From: an uncultured Kordia sp.
GTDB lineage: Bacteria; Bacteroidota; Bacteroidia; Flavobacteriales; Flavobacteriaceae
DNA length: 64,000 nt
NCBI RefSeq assembly: GCF_947496985.1
Contig: NZ_CANMEZ010000004.1
Span: 372,001 to 436,000, forward strand
Reading direction: 5' to 3'
The translations under genes were made by a program, and so were the position numbers. Position 1 is the stretch's first letter, and every line of letters begins with the position of its first letter. Shown here piece by piece: positions 53,623-61,871 of the stretch. Under the pieces are notes generated by a model, which searched no databases, was not told the origin of the DNA, and saw only the letters and a program-made list of their open reading frames with translations.

Positions 53623-56076
53623 TTAACTTTTTTTGAACAGATTTTTCAATCTAGTCATAAATGACTTTCGTTCATCTTCATGATAACCATTTCCATAGTT
53701 TCCATAACCGTAGCCGTATCCATAACCATATCCGTAACTATATCCATATTTGGCTTTTTGACGGAAATCATTTAATACAAAGCTTATATTTGTTATTTCT
53801 TTTTTCTTGTACTTTTCATTAATGACATTCAGCATTGCCTTTTTAGTGTATTCTTGTCGAACCAAATACATTGTTGCATCTGCATATTTTATTAAATCTA
53901 CAGCATCAGAAACCAATCCTAAAGGTGGCGTATCCAAAATAACATAATCATAACTTTCATGAAGTTCTTCCATGAATTTATCCATTTGTGAACTGATTAA
54001 TAATTCTGAAGGATTTGGCGGAATTGGTCCAGAAGTAATTACATCTAAATTTTCATATCCTGTAGACTGCACAACTTCCTGTAATGTTTTTTGACCAATT
54101 AAGTAGTTTACGGCACCAAAATCGTTTGTAATTCCAAAATCATCAAATATCTTAGGTTTACGCAAATCCAGTCCAACTAAAACTGTCTTTTTTCCCATTA
54201 AGGAAAAAACAGAAGACACATTTATTGAGCAAAAGGTTTTTCCTTCTCCACTGACTGAAGAAGTTACCATAATTGTTTTTGTTTTATTTATATCTAAATC
54301 CTTATAGATATATTGTAGACTCGATCGAATTCCTCTAAAAGATTCCGCCACAGATGACTTAGGGCTATTAAATACAGCTAAATTATTAGCAACTTTACTT
54401 CTTCCTATAATTCCAAGAATTGGAATAGTTGAGTTAGATTTTAAATCGTCTGGAGTATGAATATTAGTATCAAGAATTGTTGTCAAAAAAACAAATAAAG
54501 CAGGAAGTAATAATGCTATAAAAAGTGCTATGGAGTAATTTTTTTGTGTATCAGGAGCTATTGCTGCTTGCCCAAGATCACGTGCTCTATCAATCACCTT
54601 AATATCAGAAACGTTAGATGCTTTAGCAATTCCAGCTTCATTCCGTTTTGTAAGCAACATTGTATATGAAGCCTGACTTATTTCATAACTACGTTGTATG
54701 TTGAATAATTCTTGTTCTTCAGCAGGTAATTTTCTAAATTCTGCTTGCGCTCTAGCTGTTCTAGATCTCACATCTTGCTGATTTAACTCAATAGATGTTT
54801 TTTCTGTAATAATACTTTCTAACAACACGTTTTTTGTTGCTTCTATAGATCGATCAATATCTTTTAAAAAAATTGGATTCTTGGTTGTTTTTGCTCGCTG
54901 TGCCCTTGTAACTGAAAGATTTACAATTTTAGTAACTCCTTGTATAATGTTTTGATTTGTAATACCTGATGAAGCTGGCGCTGGTAAATTTGAATAATCT
55001 TCTGCGTTAATTAAATAATTTTTTAAAAGTTCGCAGTATCGTAATTTTAAATTTAAGCCACTTATCTGATCATCATAACTACTTAACTTTGTAAATAAAG
55101 CATCTCCTTCTGCTGAAGGATTTAAAACCTGATTTCGTTGTTTAAACTCTCTAATTCTATCTTCTTCGGATTCTAATGAATCTTTTACACCCACCATCAT
55201 TTTATCAATAAAAGCAATCGTATTAACTGCAAATTGATTCTTTTGCTCTAACTGTTTTTCTCTTAAAACATCTGCAGTAGCATTTAAATAATCGGCTAAA
55301 ATTTCTCTATTCGGCCCAACAAGACTCAATACCAATAATGAAGCTCCTTTTGTTTTTAGAAAAACATTTATGTTTTTATACTTATTTACCTCAGATTTAA
55401 TTGAAGAAAAACGCAGATAGTAATCCTGTCCGGTATTCCACTTTATTTCTGGAATTTTTATTAACTTAAACTTTAAAAACGGTAGTAAAACTGTATCATT
55501 AATATTATACGACTCTTTAAACTCCTTAGATATAACTGATTCTCTAGAAATTTCATTTGCTGTATAATTAATTACATTAAATGTCGTTTTGTCTTCAAAA
55601 TCAAAAGAAAGTTCATATGAATTATCATCAATAAATTTTATTTTGATTATCTGATCAATCATTTGGTTATGAAGTTCATCTAATTCTACTCTAAATGGAG
55701 CTTTTTTATATATATCTTCATATCTATACTCGCCTTTTCGTAAGTAATGAATATATGACTGTAGTAAACTAACAATTTCTTCATTATGAGATCTAGATTC
55801 AAGAATAATTTTGATGGTTTCAATTTTATCGCTAGTTCCTCCCCAATTAAATACTAAACTAGTATTTGCAGAAAAGAAAGGGTTTTGCTCTTCTTTAATT
55901 GAAATTAAACTCTCAACATTATAAATTCGTTGTAATCTTTTATTGTAGAAATATGTAATCACAAAAGCAATTCCCATAGTAATTACGAAAAGATACCAAT
56001 AACTCAATGCTCGTAATGCAAATGCTTTTATATCAAAAGAATTTTGCGATACTGATTCTTCGAATTCCTCTTCCAT
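53623..56076 (-). CDS. wzc: Polysaccharide co-polymerase / tyrosine autokinase (Wzc)
   Basis: 817 residues. Two membrane helices (about 28-48 and 510-530) bracket a long Wzz/GNVR periplasmic domain with coiled coils; then a BY-kinase domain: Walker A SSVSGEGKTFCSIN, Walker A' TVLVGLDLRKPKIFD, Walker B YVILDTPPLGLVSD. The C terminus is a Tyr/Gly ladder (YGYSYGYGYGYGYG, then NYGNGYHEDE), the autophosphorylation tail. It controls chain length and export with Wza. Start ATG four bases before the wza stop codon's end. The tail is unusually regular. Confidence 0.93.
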   Translation of the reverse strand: MEEEFEESVSQNSFDIKAFALRALSYWYLFVITMGIAFVITYFYNKRLQRIYNVESLISIKEEQNPFFSANTSLVFNWGGTSDKIETIKIILESRSHNEEIVSLLQSYIHYLRKGEYRYEDIYKKAPFRVELDELHNQMIDQIIKIKFIDDNSYELSFDFEDKTTFNVINYTANEISRESVISKEFKESYNINDTVLLPFLKFKLIKIPEIKWNTGQDYYLRFSSIKSEVNKYKNINVFLKTKGASLLVLSLVGPNREILADYLNATADVLREKQLEQKNQFAVNTIAFIDKMMVGVKDSLESEEDRIREFKQRNQVLNPSAEGDALFTKLSSYDDQISGLNLKLRYCELLKNYLINAEDYSNLPAPASSGITNQNIIQGVTKIVNLSVTRAQRAKTTKNPIFLKDIDRSIEATKNVLLESIITEKTSIELNQQDVRSRTARAQAEFRKLPAEEQELFNIQRSYEISQASYTMLLTKRNEAGIAKASNVSDIKVIDRARDLGQAAIAPDTQKNYSIALFIALLLPALFVFLTTILDTNIHTPDDLKSNSTIPILGIIGRSKVANNLAVFNSPKSSVAESFRGIRSSLQYIYKDLDINKTKTIMVTSSVSGEGKTFCSINVSSVFSLMGKKTVLVGLDLRKPKIFDDFGITNDFGAVNYLIGQKTLQEVVQSTGYENLDVITSGPIPPNPSELLISSQMDKFMEELHESYDYVILDTPPLGLVSDAVDLIKYADATMYLVRQEYTKKAMLNVINEKYKKKEITNISFVLNDFRQKAKYGYSYGYGYGYGYGYGNYGNGYHEDERKSFMTRLKNLFKKS

Positions 56077-56080
56077 GTGG

Positions 56081-56881
56081 CTATAAATTTCTAGATAATA
56101 TTATAATACTTGTTACCAACGACAAAACGGTAACAACAGTAGTAATAGACTGCACTAATGTTGTTCCAGTTCCTAATGATTTCTGTTTTAATGGTTTTAC
56201 ATAAATCATATCATTAGGTTTTATGTAATAATAAGGAGAATTAAATGCCTCTGCACTCGTTAAATCTATATGGTGTATTTTTTGACCTTGCGGATACTGA
56301 CGTATCACCAATACATCTTTTCTATTTCCAAGAGTACTTATATCTCCTCCACTTGCTAAGGCTTCTATAATATTTACTCGATCTTGGTATAAAGTATAAA
56401 TTCCAGTACTTCCGACTTCACCAGTTACTGTAAATCTTAAACCAGCAAGTTTTATTACCACAAAAATATTTGCCTCTTCTGTAAAATACTCATCTAATAA
56501 CTTTTCACGGACTATCTTACTTATTTCATCCGTAGTATATCCTAAAACATTAAGCTCTCCAATAAGTGGGATTTTTATATTTCCATGCATATCAACAGTA
56601 AAACCATTGTAATACAATCCTTGTTCTGATTGTGCTGCATTTGCATTATCATTAGTACTAGGTTGAAACATTTCTGTTAATTTCGGATCTGAAGATTTGA
56701 TGTTTATCGATAATAAATCACCAATTTGAAGCTTATATGGTTTCTGGTTAACCTTAATACTTTGCTGTATGAGTTCCTTATCTTTTTCTTTATCACCAAA
56801 GTAAGTAAGTTCTTTGTTTGTTACACAAGAAGACAGGAAACATAATAAAAGTAGAATAGATATTGAGGCTTTCAATTTCAT
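56081..56881 (-). CDS. wza: Polysaccharide export lipoprotein Wza
   Basis: 266 residues, lipoprotein signal with lipobox FLSSC (Cys19). The Poly_export domain contains KPYKLQIGDLLSINIK and DMHGNIKIPLIGELNVLGYT, followed by a SLBB domain (LRFTVTGEVGSTGIYTLYQD, and SGGDISTLGNRKDVLVIRQ in part). The C-terminal hydrophobic helix LVQSITTVVTVLSLVTSIII resembles the amphipathic barrel helix. Shorter than E. coli Wza (379), as usual in Bacteroidota. First gene of the leftward block, with a promoter element 27 bases upstream. Confidence 0.93.
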   Translation of the reverse strand: MKLKASISILLLLCFLSSCVTNKELTYFGDKEKDKELIQQSIKVNQKPYKLQIGDLLSINIKSSDPKLTEMFQPSTNDNANAAQSEQGLYYNGFTVDMHGNIKIPLIGELNVLGYTTDEISKIVREKLLDEYFTEEANIFVVIKLAGLRFTVTGEVGSTGIYTLYQDRVNIIEALASGGDISTLGNRKDVLVIRQYPQGQKIHHIDLTSAEAFNSPYYYIKPNDMIYVKPLKQKSLGTGTTLVQSITTVVTVLSLVTSIIILSRNL

Positions 56882-56907
56882 TAAAAAAAATCTATTTGTT
56901 CAATTAG

Positions 56908-56915
56908 CAAATATA
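56908..56915 (-). promoter_or_regulatory. Predicted -7 element of the polysaccharide operon
   Basis: Minus-strand TATATTTG, a full match to TAnnTTTG, 27 bases before the wza ATG. No TTG lies 17-23 bases upstream, so the promoter could be weak or need an activator. It is the only good candidate in the 112-base gap for starting the 37-kb transcript. Confidence 0.4.
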
Positions 56916-56968
56916 ACTTTTACGCATTAATAATAAAATTCTATGCAAGATATATGATCTTTTTATTT

Positions 56969-56976
56969 TTAATTTG
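56969..56976 (+). promoter_or_regulatory. Possible -7 element of the ABC-F gene
   Basis: TTAATTTG, one mismatch from TAnnTTTG, 18 bases before the GTG start. The same octamer precedes the 59792 gene. Confidence 0.3.
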
Positions 56977-56993
56977 TAAAAAATATCAATAAA

Positions 56994-58856
56994 GTGAATT
57001 ATTTATCCGTTGAAAATATCTCTAAATCTTTTGGAGAACGTGTATTATTTGAAAATATATCTTTTGGAATCAACAAAGATCAAAAGGTAGCTTTCATTGC
57101 AAAGAATGGTACCGGAAAAACATCATTACTCAATATCATTACTGGCAGAGAAGAATCTGATAGCGGACAAATTATTTCGCGAAAAGGAATTCACATGGCA
57201 TTTCTTTCTCAAAATGAAAATTTAGATCCAAACCTTACAATAGAAGAAACCATTTTTGCTTCCGAAAATCCTATTTTGGATATTATTCATAATTATGAAA
57301 AAGCATTATTAAATCCTGATGATACAGAAGCGTATCAAAAAGCATTTGAAAAAATGGACGCACATAATGCTTGGGATTTTGAAACACAATACAAACAAAT
57401 TCTATTTAAGCTAAAGCTGGAAAATCTTTCTCAGAAAGTTAGCAACTTGTCTGGAGGACAGAAAAAAAGGTTGGGCTTAGCAACGGTTCTTATCAATAGA
57501 CCTGATTTATTAATTTTAGATGAGCCTACAAACCATCTAGATTTAGAGATGATTGAATGGTTAGAAGAATATTTCAAAAAAGAAAGTATAACGTTATTCA
57601 TGGTAACGCACGATCGCTACTTTTTAGAACGTGTATGTAATGAAATTGTAGAGCTTGAAAATGGTCAATTATACAATTATAAAGGAAGCTATTCTTATTA
57701 TTTAGATAAAAAAGAAGCACGTGTTCAATCTGAACAAGCTTCTGTAGAAAAAGCTAAAAACTTATACAAAAAAGAACTCGATTGGATGCGTCGTCAACCA
57801 AAAGCACGTACAACAAAATCGAAATCTAGAATTGATGATTTTTACGACATTAAAGAAAAAGCACACAAACGTCGTAACGAACATGAAGTGCAATTGGAAA
57901 TCAACATGGAACGTATGGGAAGTAAGATTCTTGAGTTGCATAATATTTCCAAATCATTCCAAGACAAAGTATTGTTAGATAAATTCGAATATGTATTCAA
58001 ACGCGGCGAGCGTATTGGAATTATTGGAAAAAACGGAACTGGGAAATCTACGTTTCTAAATATGATTACAGGAGCGTTAAAGCCTGACGCCGGAAAAGTA
58101 ATCGTAGGAGAAACTATTAAATTTGGATATTATACGCAAAGCGGAATCAACCCGAAAGAAGGTCAGAAAGTAATTGACATTATTAAAGAATATGGAGAAT
58201 ATATTCCGTTAAAGAAAGGTCGTTTAATTTCTGCTGCACAATTATTAGAACGCTTCTTATTCGACAGAAAGCGTCAGTATGATTTTGTAGAAAAACTCTC
58301 TGGAGGAGAATTGAAACGCTTATATTTATGTACAGTTTTGATTCAAAACCCTAACTTCTTGATTCTGGATGAACCTACAAACGATTTGGATATTGTTACA
58401 TTAAATGTATTAGAAAGTTTTCTACTCGATTTCCCTGGTTGTTTACTAGTTGTTTCACATGATAGATACTTTATGGATAAAATTGTTGATCACCTATTTA
58501 TCTTTAGAGGAAATGGCCTGATTGAAGATTTTCCTGGGAATTACACTGATTTTAGAGTATATGAAGATAGTATTGTTCCAGATACGAAGACTTCTATAGA
58601 GAAAAAAGAAAAAAAATCGTGGCGACAAGACGATAGCGAAAAACTAAGCTATAATGAGCAGAAAGAATACAAACGTTTAGAAAAAGACATTCAACGTTTA
58701 GAAGAAGAAAAAGATAAACTTGAACAATTGTTTGTTACTAGCGAATTATCACAAGACGAAATTCAAGAGAAATCATTAGAATTGCAGAAAATCATCAATG
58801 AATCTGAAGAAAAAACAGAGCGTTGGTTTGAATTGGCTTCCAAAATAGAAGAATAA
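56994..58856 (+). CDS. ABC-F family ATPase (Uup-like)
   Basis: 620 residues with two ATPase domains and no membrane segment, as in ribosome-acting ABC-F proteins. Domain 1: Walker A AKNGTGKTSLLN, signature LSGGQKKRLGLA, Walker B LLILDEPTNHLD. Domain 2: GKNGTGKSTFLN, LSGGELKRLYL, FLILDEPTNDLD. The linker contains the basic RRQPKARTTKSKSRIDDFYD typical of Uup, and the C terminus has a coiled coil (YKRLEKDIQRLEEEKDKLEQ). Start codon GTG. The next gene begins four bases after the stop. Likely a translation factor or DNA-linked Uup role; not a transporter. Confidence 0.9.
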   Translation: MNYLSVENISKSFGERVLFENISFGINKDQKVAFIAKNGTGKTSLLNIITGREESDSGQIISRKGIHMAFLSQNENLDPNLTIEETIFASENPILDIIHNYEKALLNPDDTEAYQKAFEKMDAHNAWDFETQYKQILFKLKLENLSQKVSNLSGGQKKRLGLATVLINRPDLLILDEPTNHLDLEMIEWLEEYFKKESITLFMVTHDRYFLERVCNEIVELENGQLYNYKGSYSYYLDKKEARVQSEQASVEKAKNLYKKELDWMRRQPKARTTKSKSRIDDFYDIKEKAHKRRNEHEVQLEINMERMGSKILELHNISKSFQDKVLLDKFEYVFKRGERIGIIGKNGTGKSTFLNMITGALKPDAGKVIVGETIKFGYYTQSGINPKEGQKVIDIIKEYGEYIPLKKGRLISAAQLLERFLFDRKRQYDFVEKLSGGELKRLYLCTVLIQNPNFLILDEPTNDLDIVTLNVLESFLLDFPGCLLVVSHDRYFMDKIVDHLFIFRGNGLIEDFPGNYTDFRVYEDSIVPDTKTSIEKKEKKSWRQDDSEKLSYNEQKEYKRLEKDIQRLEEEKDKLEQLFVTSELSQDEIQEKSLELQKIINESEEKTERWFELASKIEE

Positions 58857-58859
58857 ACT

Positions 58860-59624
58860 ATGTGGTATCAAATTCTTTCGTATTTTAAATTCTTAGCAAA
58901 ATCAACCAATGAGCACGGTGTACATTCTCCATTTGTGTATGATTTGGTGACAAAATGTTTTTACGATACAAAATCGAAGGAAATTTATAATACTATTGAT
59001 AGTTACCGGAAAGAGTTGCTTCAAAATGATAATACTATTGAAATTACAGATTTTGGAGCAGGAAGTAGAGTATTCTCATCCAATACAAGAAAAATCTCAG
59101 CAATAGCTAAAAATGCAGGAATTACACCAAAAAGAGCAAAACTATTAGCACGCTTAATTCCTTATTTAGATATAAAAAAATGCCTTGAATTAGGAACTTC
59201 TTTAGGAATTGCTACTATTGCTATGAAAGAAGCAACGACTATTGATACGCTTGAAGGCTGTCCTGAAACAGCAACTATCGCACAAAAACAACTTAAAAAA
59301 TACCAAGCAAAAAACATTAAGATTCATATTGATGAATTTCAAAAAACATTTCCAAAAATCGCAGACAAAACCTATGACTTAATCTACTTTGATGGAAATC
59401 ATCAAAAAGAAGCAACACTCTCCTACTTTAATCAATTACTAAACAACATACATAACGATTCGGTTTTTATATTTGATGATATTCATTGGAGTAAGGAAAT
59501 GATAGAAGCTTGGGAAAGTATTAAAAACCACTCAAAAGTTACCGTAACTATTGATACGTTTTTTTGGGGATTTGTTTTCTTTAGAAAAGAACAGGCAAAG
59601 GAACATTTTGTAATAAGACTGTAA
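58860..59624 (+). CDS. Class I SAM-dependent methyltransferase (O-methyltransferase-like)
   Basis: 254 residues. N-terminal helix pair (YFKFLAKSTNEHGVHSPFVY) then KCLELGTSLGIATIAM (SAM-binding, about 102-117), DTLEGCPETATIAQKQ, DLIYFDGNHQKEATLSYFNQ and FIFDDIHWSKEMIEAW. The YFDGNH and DDIHWS motifs are those of caffeoyl-CoA-type O-methyltransferases (Methyltransf_24). Four bases after the ABC-F stop, so co-transcribed. Substrate unknown. Confidence 0.82.
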   Translation: MWYQILSYFKFLAKSTNEHGVHSPFVYDLVTKCFYDTKSKEIYNTIDSYRKELLQNDNTIEITDFGAGSRVFSSNTRKISAIAKNAGITPKRAKLLARLIPYLDIKKCLELGTSLGIATIAMKEATTIDTLEGCPETATIAQKQLKKYQAKNIKIHIDEFQKTFPKIADKTYDLIYFDGNHQKEATLSYFNQLLNNIHNDSVFIFDDIHWSKEMIEAWESIKNHSKVTVTIDTFFWGFVFFRKEQAKEHFVIRL

Positions 59625-59755
59625 GTTGAACGCGCTAACACTTATTTCATTAATTTGCTAATACTACAAAGGACTCAGAAACCAAACTACCAACACCATA
59701 AAAGTAGAGTAACACTAAATATCAAACAAAAGAAGTAATTTAATGACAATTTTTG

Positions 59756-59763
59756 TTAATTTG
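59756..59763 (+). promoter_or_regulatory. Possible -7 element of the 59792 methyltransferase gene
   Basis: TTAATTTG, one mismatch from TAnnTTTG, 29 bases before the GTG start. Another copy at about 59654-59661 lies near the start of the same 167-base gap. Confidence 0.3.
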
Positions 59764-59791
59764 CATTTCTCCCAATTAAAAACCTAATAAA

Positions 59792-60604
59792 GTGAGCAAT
59801 ACACAATTAGAAAAAGTATTAGAAGTCAACAAAAGACAGAAAGAATTCTACAATACAAAAAAGAAGAATTTTGCGACTAAAATTTGGTCGTATATGCGAA
59901 ATAAATTGCTTTCTGATTTTAGAAAAGAATTAAAAATCAGTGAACAAGTTTATGACAGACATAAAGTTTGGTTAGGTGATTTATCAGATAAAAAAGTATT
60001 GGATTTAGGATGTTTTGCTGGAAATTACTTAAGTTTATATTTAGCTGAAAATGCTAAAAGCTACTTAGGAATTGACTTAAGTGATGAAGCAATTGCAAAA
60101 CTGAATGAACGCTTGAAAGATTTACCAAATGCAGAAGCAAAAGAAGTTGATTTTTTATCGCCTGATTTTAAAGAAAAAGACTTTGATATTATCTATGCTT
60201 ACGGGGTTTTACATCACTTTGAGAGTTTAGACATGTTATTTGATAAACTACAAGAAAAGTTAGCGCCAAACGGACAATTAATTTCATACGATCCGTTAAA
60301 AACTAGTTGGCCGTTAAAAGTAATTAGAGCAATATACAGACCTTTTCAGTCTGATGCTGATTGGGAATGGCCTTTTTCAAAGAAAACTGTTCAACGTTTT
60401 CACAAGGAATTCAATGTAATAGAGCGTCATGGAATCTTAGGTTCATCCAAATGGGCCTTCTTTCTAAACTTAATTCCAATTGGTTCAAAAAAGAAATTAA
60501 ATTATATTAAAAAATTGCATCAAAAAGATTGGGAGAAATCGCAAACTAATGAGCATCAATTATACACTTGCATGCATCTAACAATGCACATGCAGAAAAA
60601 ATAA
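59792..60604 (+). CDS. Class I SAM-dependent methyltransferase
   Basis: 270 residues. SAM-binding motif KVLDLGCFAGNYLSLYL (about 70-86), acidic YLGIDLSDEAIAKL, and YAYGVLHHFESLDMLFDKL, a Methyltransf_11/12 pattern. N-terminal 60 residues are helical and basic; the C-terminal 80 hold SWPLKVIRAIYRPFQSDADW. The start codon is GTG with a leader of about 20 bases. It is followed by two micro membrane protein genes. Target not deducible. Confidence 0.82.
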   Translation: MSNTQLEKVLEVNKRQKEFYNTKKKNFATKIWSYMRNKLLSDFRKELKISEQVYDRHKVWLGDLSDKKVLDLGCFAGNYLSLYLAENAKSYLGIDLSDEAIAKLNERLKDLPNAEAKEVDFLSPDFKEKDFDIIYAYGVLHHFESLDMLFDKLQEKLAPNGQLISYDPLKTSWPLKVIRAIYRPFQSDADWEWPFSKKTVQRFHKEFNVIERHGILGSSKWAFFLNLIPIGSKKKLNYIKKLHQKDWEKSQTNEHQLYTCMHLTMHMQKK

Positions 60605-60611
60605 ACATACT

Positions 60612-60761
60612 ATGTTACTTTGGGTTTTTATAATTGTAAGTATCGTGTTTCCTTTACTATTACTAAATAACAAAAGGAACAAGAATAAACTGTATAATCG
60701 TAAAGGAAGAAATTTCAGGGATAACTATTACGAAAAGAAAAAAGAAAAGGAGAATGATTAG
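60612..60761 (+). CDS. Micro membrane protein (49 residues)
   Basis: Hydrophobic N terminus (LLWVFIIVSIVFPLLLLNN, one membrane helix) and a long basic tail (KRNKNKLYNRKGRNFRDNYY). ATG seven bases after the methyltransferase stop; its last eight bases overlap the next small gene. No family recognised. Single-pass membrane proteins of this size are common in the phylum; the overlapped packing supports translation. Confidence 0.55.
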   Translation: MLLWVFIIVSIVFPLLLLNNKRNKNKLYNRKGRNFRDNYYEKKKEKEND

Positions 60762-60891
60762 TTTGAAGCTTCTTGTTGCACTTGTTATAGGTGGCATTTT
60801 TGTTTACATAAAAAACAAGAAAACTAAAAAGCGATTACAAAATCATTTTAAAGAAAAGCTAGAAAAGGAAAAAGATGAAAGTATACACTAA
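60754..60891 (+). CDS. Micro membrane protein (45 residues)
   Basis: One membrane helix (ISLKLLVALVIGGIFVYI) followed by a basic helical tail (KNKKTKKRLQNHFKEKLEKE). It starts within the end of the previous small gene and overlaps the cobalamin adenosyltransferase start by 17 bases. Both small genes share the pattern of short membrane anchor plus charged tail. Function unknown. Confidence 0.55.
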   Translation: MISLKLLVALVIGGIFVYIKNKKTKKRLQNHFKEKLEKEKDESIH

Positions 60892-61450
60892 AACTGGAGA
60901 TAAAGGAACTACTGCACTATTTGGTGGTACGCGTGTTCCCAAGCATCATATCCGAATTGATAGTTATGGTACAGTTGACGAATTGAATTCATACATTGGT
61001 CTTATAAGAGATCAAGAAATTAATCCGCATTATCAAAATGTATTAATGGATATTCAAGATTTGTTATTTACAGTTGGTGCCGTGTTGGCTACTGATCCTG
61101 AAAAGGCAACTTTAAAAAACGGGAAAGATCGTTTAAATATTCCAAAAATTTCTGAAGATAATATTACCGCCTTAGAACGTGAAATGGATACGATGGATGC
61201 TGCTTTGCCACCAATGACACACTTTGTATTACCTGGCGGACACCAAACGGTGTCATTCTGTCACATTGCCCGCTGCGTATGTCGTAGAGCAGAACGCTTA
61301 GCATCAGCGCTTTACGAATTAGAGCCTTTTGATGAAAATTCATTAAAGTACTTAAACCGACTTTCTGACTACCTTTTTGTGTTGGCACGAAAATTGTCCA
61401 ATGACTTACAAGCGAATGAAATAAAATGGATTCCTAAGAAGAATTCATAA
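60875..61450 (+). CDS. Cob(I)alamin adenosyltransferase (PduO-type)
   Basis: 191 residues. Adds the adenosyl group of ATP to cob(I)alamin. It has the PduO/ATR pattern KVYTKTGDKGTTALFGGTRV at the start (ATP binding), SYGTVDELNSYIGLIRD near 28-44, FVLPGGHQTVSFCHIARCVC near 108-127, RAERL, and KYLNRLSDYLFVLAR near 160-174. Helical trimeric enzyme, cytoplasmic. Supports the use of adenosylcobalamin-dependent enzymes, for instance methylmalonyl-CoA mutase, elsewhere in the genome. Confidence 0.92.
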   Translation: MKVYTKTGDKGTTALFGGTRVPKHHIRIDSYGTVDELNSYIGLIRDQEINPHYQNVLMDIQDLLFTVGAVLATDPEKATLKNGKDRLNIPKISEDNITALEREMDTMDAALPPMTHFVLPGGHQTVSFCHIARCVCRRAERLASALYELEPFDENSLKYLNRLSDYLFVLARKLSNDLQANEIKWIPKKNS

Positions 61451-61526
61451 CTATTTAATTTTTAAGGAAATAGATGTTCTTTAAAAAACGTTCTTAAAAA
61501 TAATGTGTAAATAATGATTTTTTTAC

Positions 61527-61556
61527 TTGACTTTCTCATTTAAAAATTTATTTTTG
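61527..61556 (+). promoter_or_regulatory. Predicted promoter of the DUF2795 gene
   Basis: TTG (61527-61529), 19 bases, TATTTTTG (61549-61556): a full match to the flavobacterial TTG-N17-23-TAnnTTTG pattern. The ATG is 23 bases downstream. The best promoter in the window. Confidence 0.6.
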
Positions 61557-61578
61557 CAAAAAAATAATATCTAAAAAT

Positions 61579-61800
61579 ATGTATTGGACATTAGAACTAG
61601 CATCTCATTTAAGTGATGCACCTTGGCCCGCTACAAAAGATGAGTTGATTGACTATGCAATTAGAACAGGAGCTCCTTTAGAGGTTGTGGAAAACCTACA
61701 ATCCATTGAAGACGAAGGTGATTCCTATGAATCTATCGAAGAAATTTGGCCAGATTATCCTACAGATGATGATTATCTCTGGAATGAAGATGAATATTAA
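61579..61800 (+). CDS. DUF2795-family small protein
   Basis: 73 residues, very acidic C terminus (SYESIEEIWPDYPTDDDYLW). The N-terminal LASHLSDAPWPATKDELIDY and IRTGAPLEVVENLQSIEDEG match DUF2795, a small helical domain of unknown role in many Bacteroidota. It has its own promoter and terminator, so it is a single-gene unit, probably abundant. No function can be assigned. Confidence 0.85.
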   Translation: MYWTLELASHLSDAPWPATKDELIDYAIRTGAPLEVVENLQSIEDEGDSYESIEEIWPDYPTDDDYLWNEDEY

Positions 61801-61816
61801 AACAAGTTAAACAAGG

Positions 61817-61845
61817 AAAAAGTCTCAATTTCGAGGCTTTTTTTT
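61817..61845 (+). terminator. Intrinsic terminator
   Basis: Stem AAAAAGTCTC / GAGGCTTTTT (one G-T wobble) then eight T residues, just after the DUF2795 gene and before secA. Confidence 0.8.
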
Positions 61846-61871
61846 GGTTTAATATAAAACCAAAATAAACC

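Noticed and set aside
53686-53745. A slipping microsatellite in the Wzc tail
   Set aside because: The repeat is regular in protein but the codons vary, so it is not a DNA simple repeat that would change length easily.
61476-61500. Tandem GTTCTTTAAAAAA / GTTCTTAAAAA repeat
   Set aside because: Short, A/T-rich and in only two imperfect copies, so likely chance.
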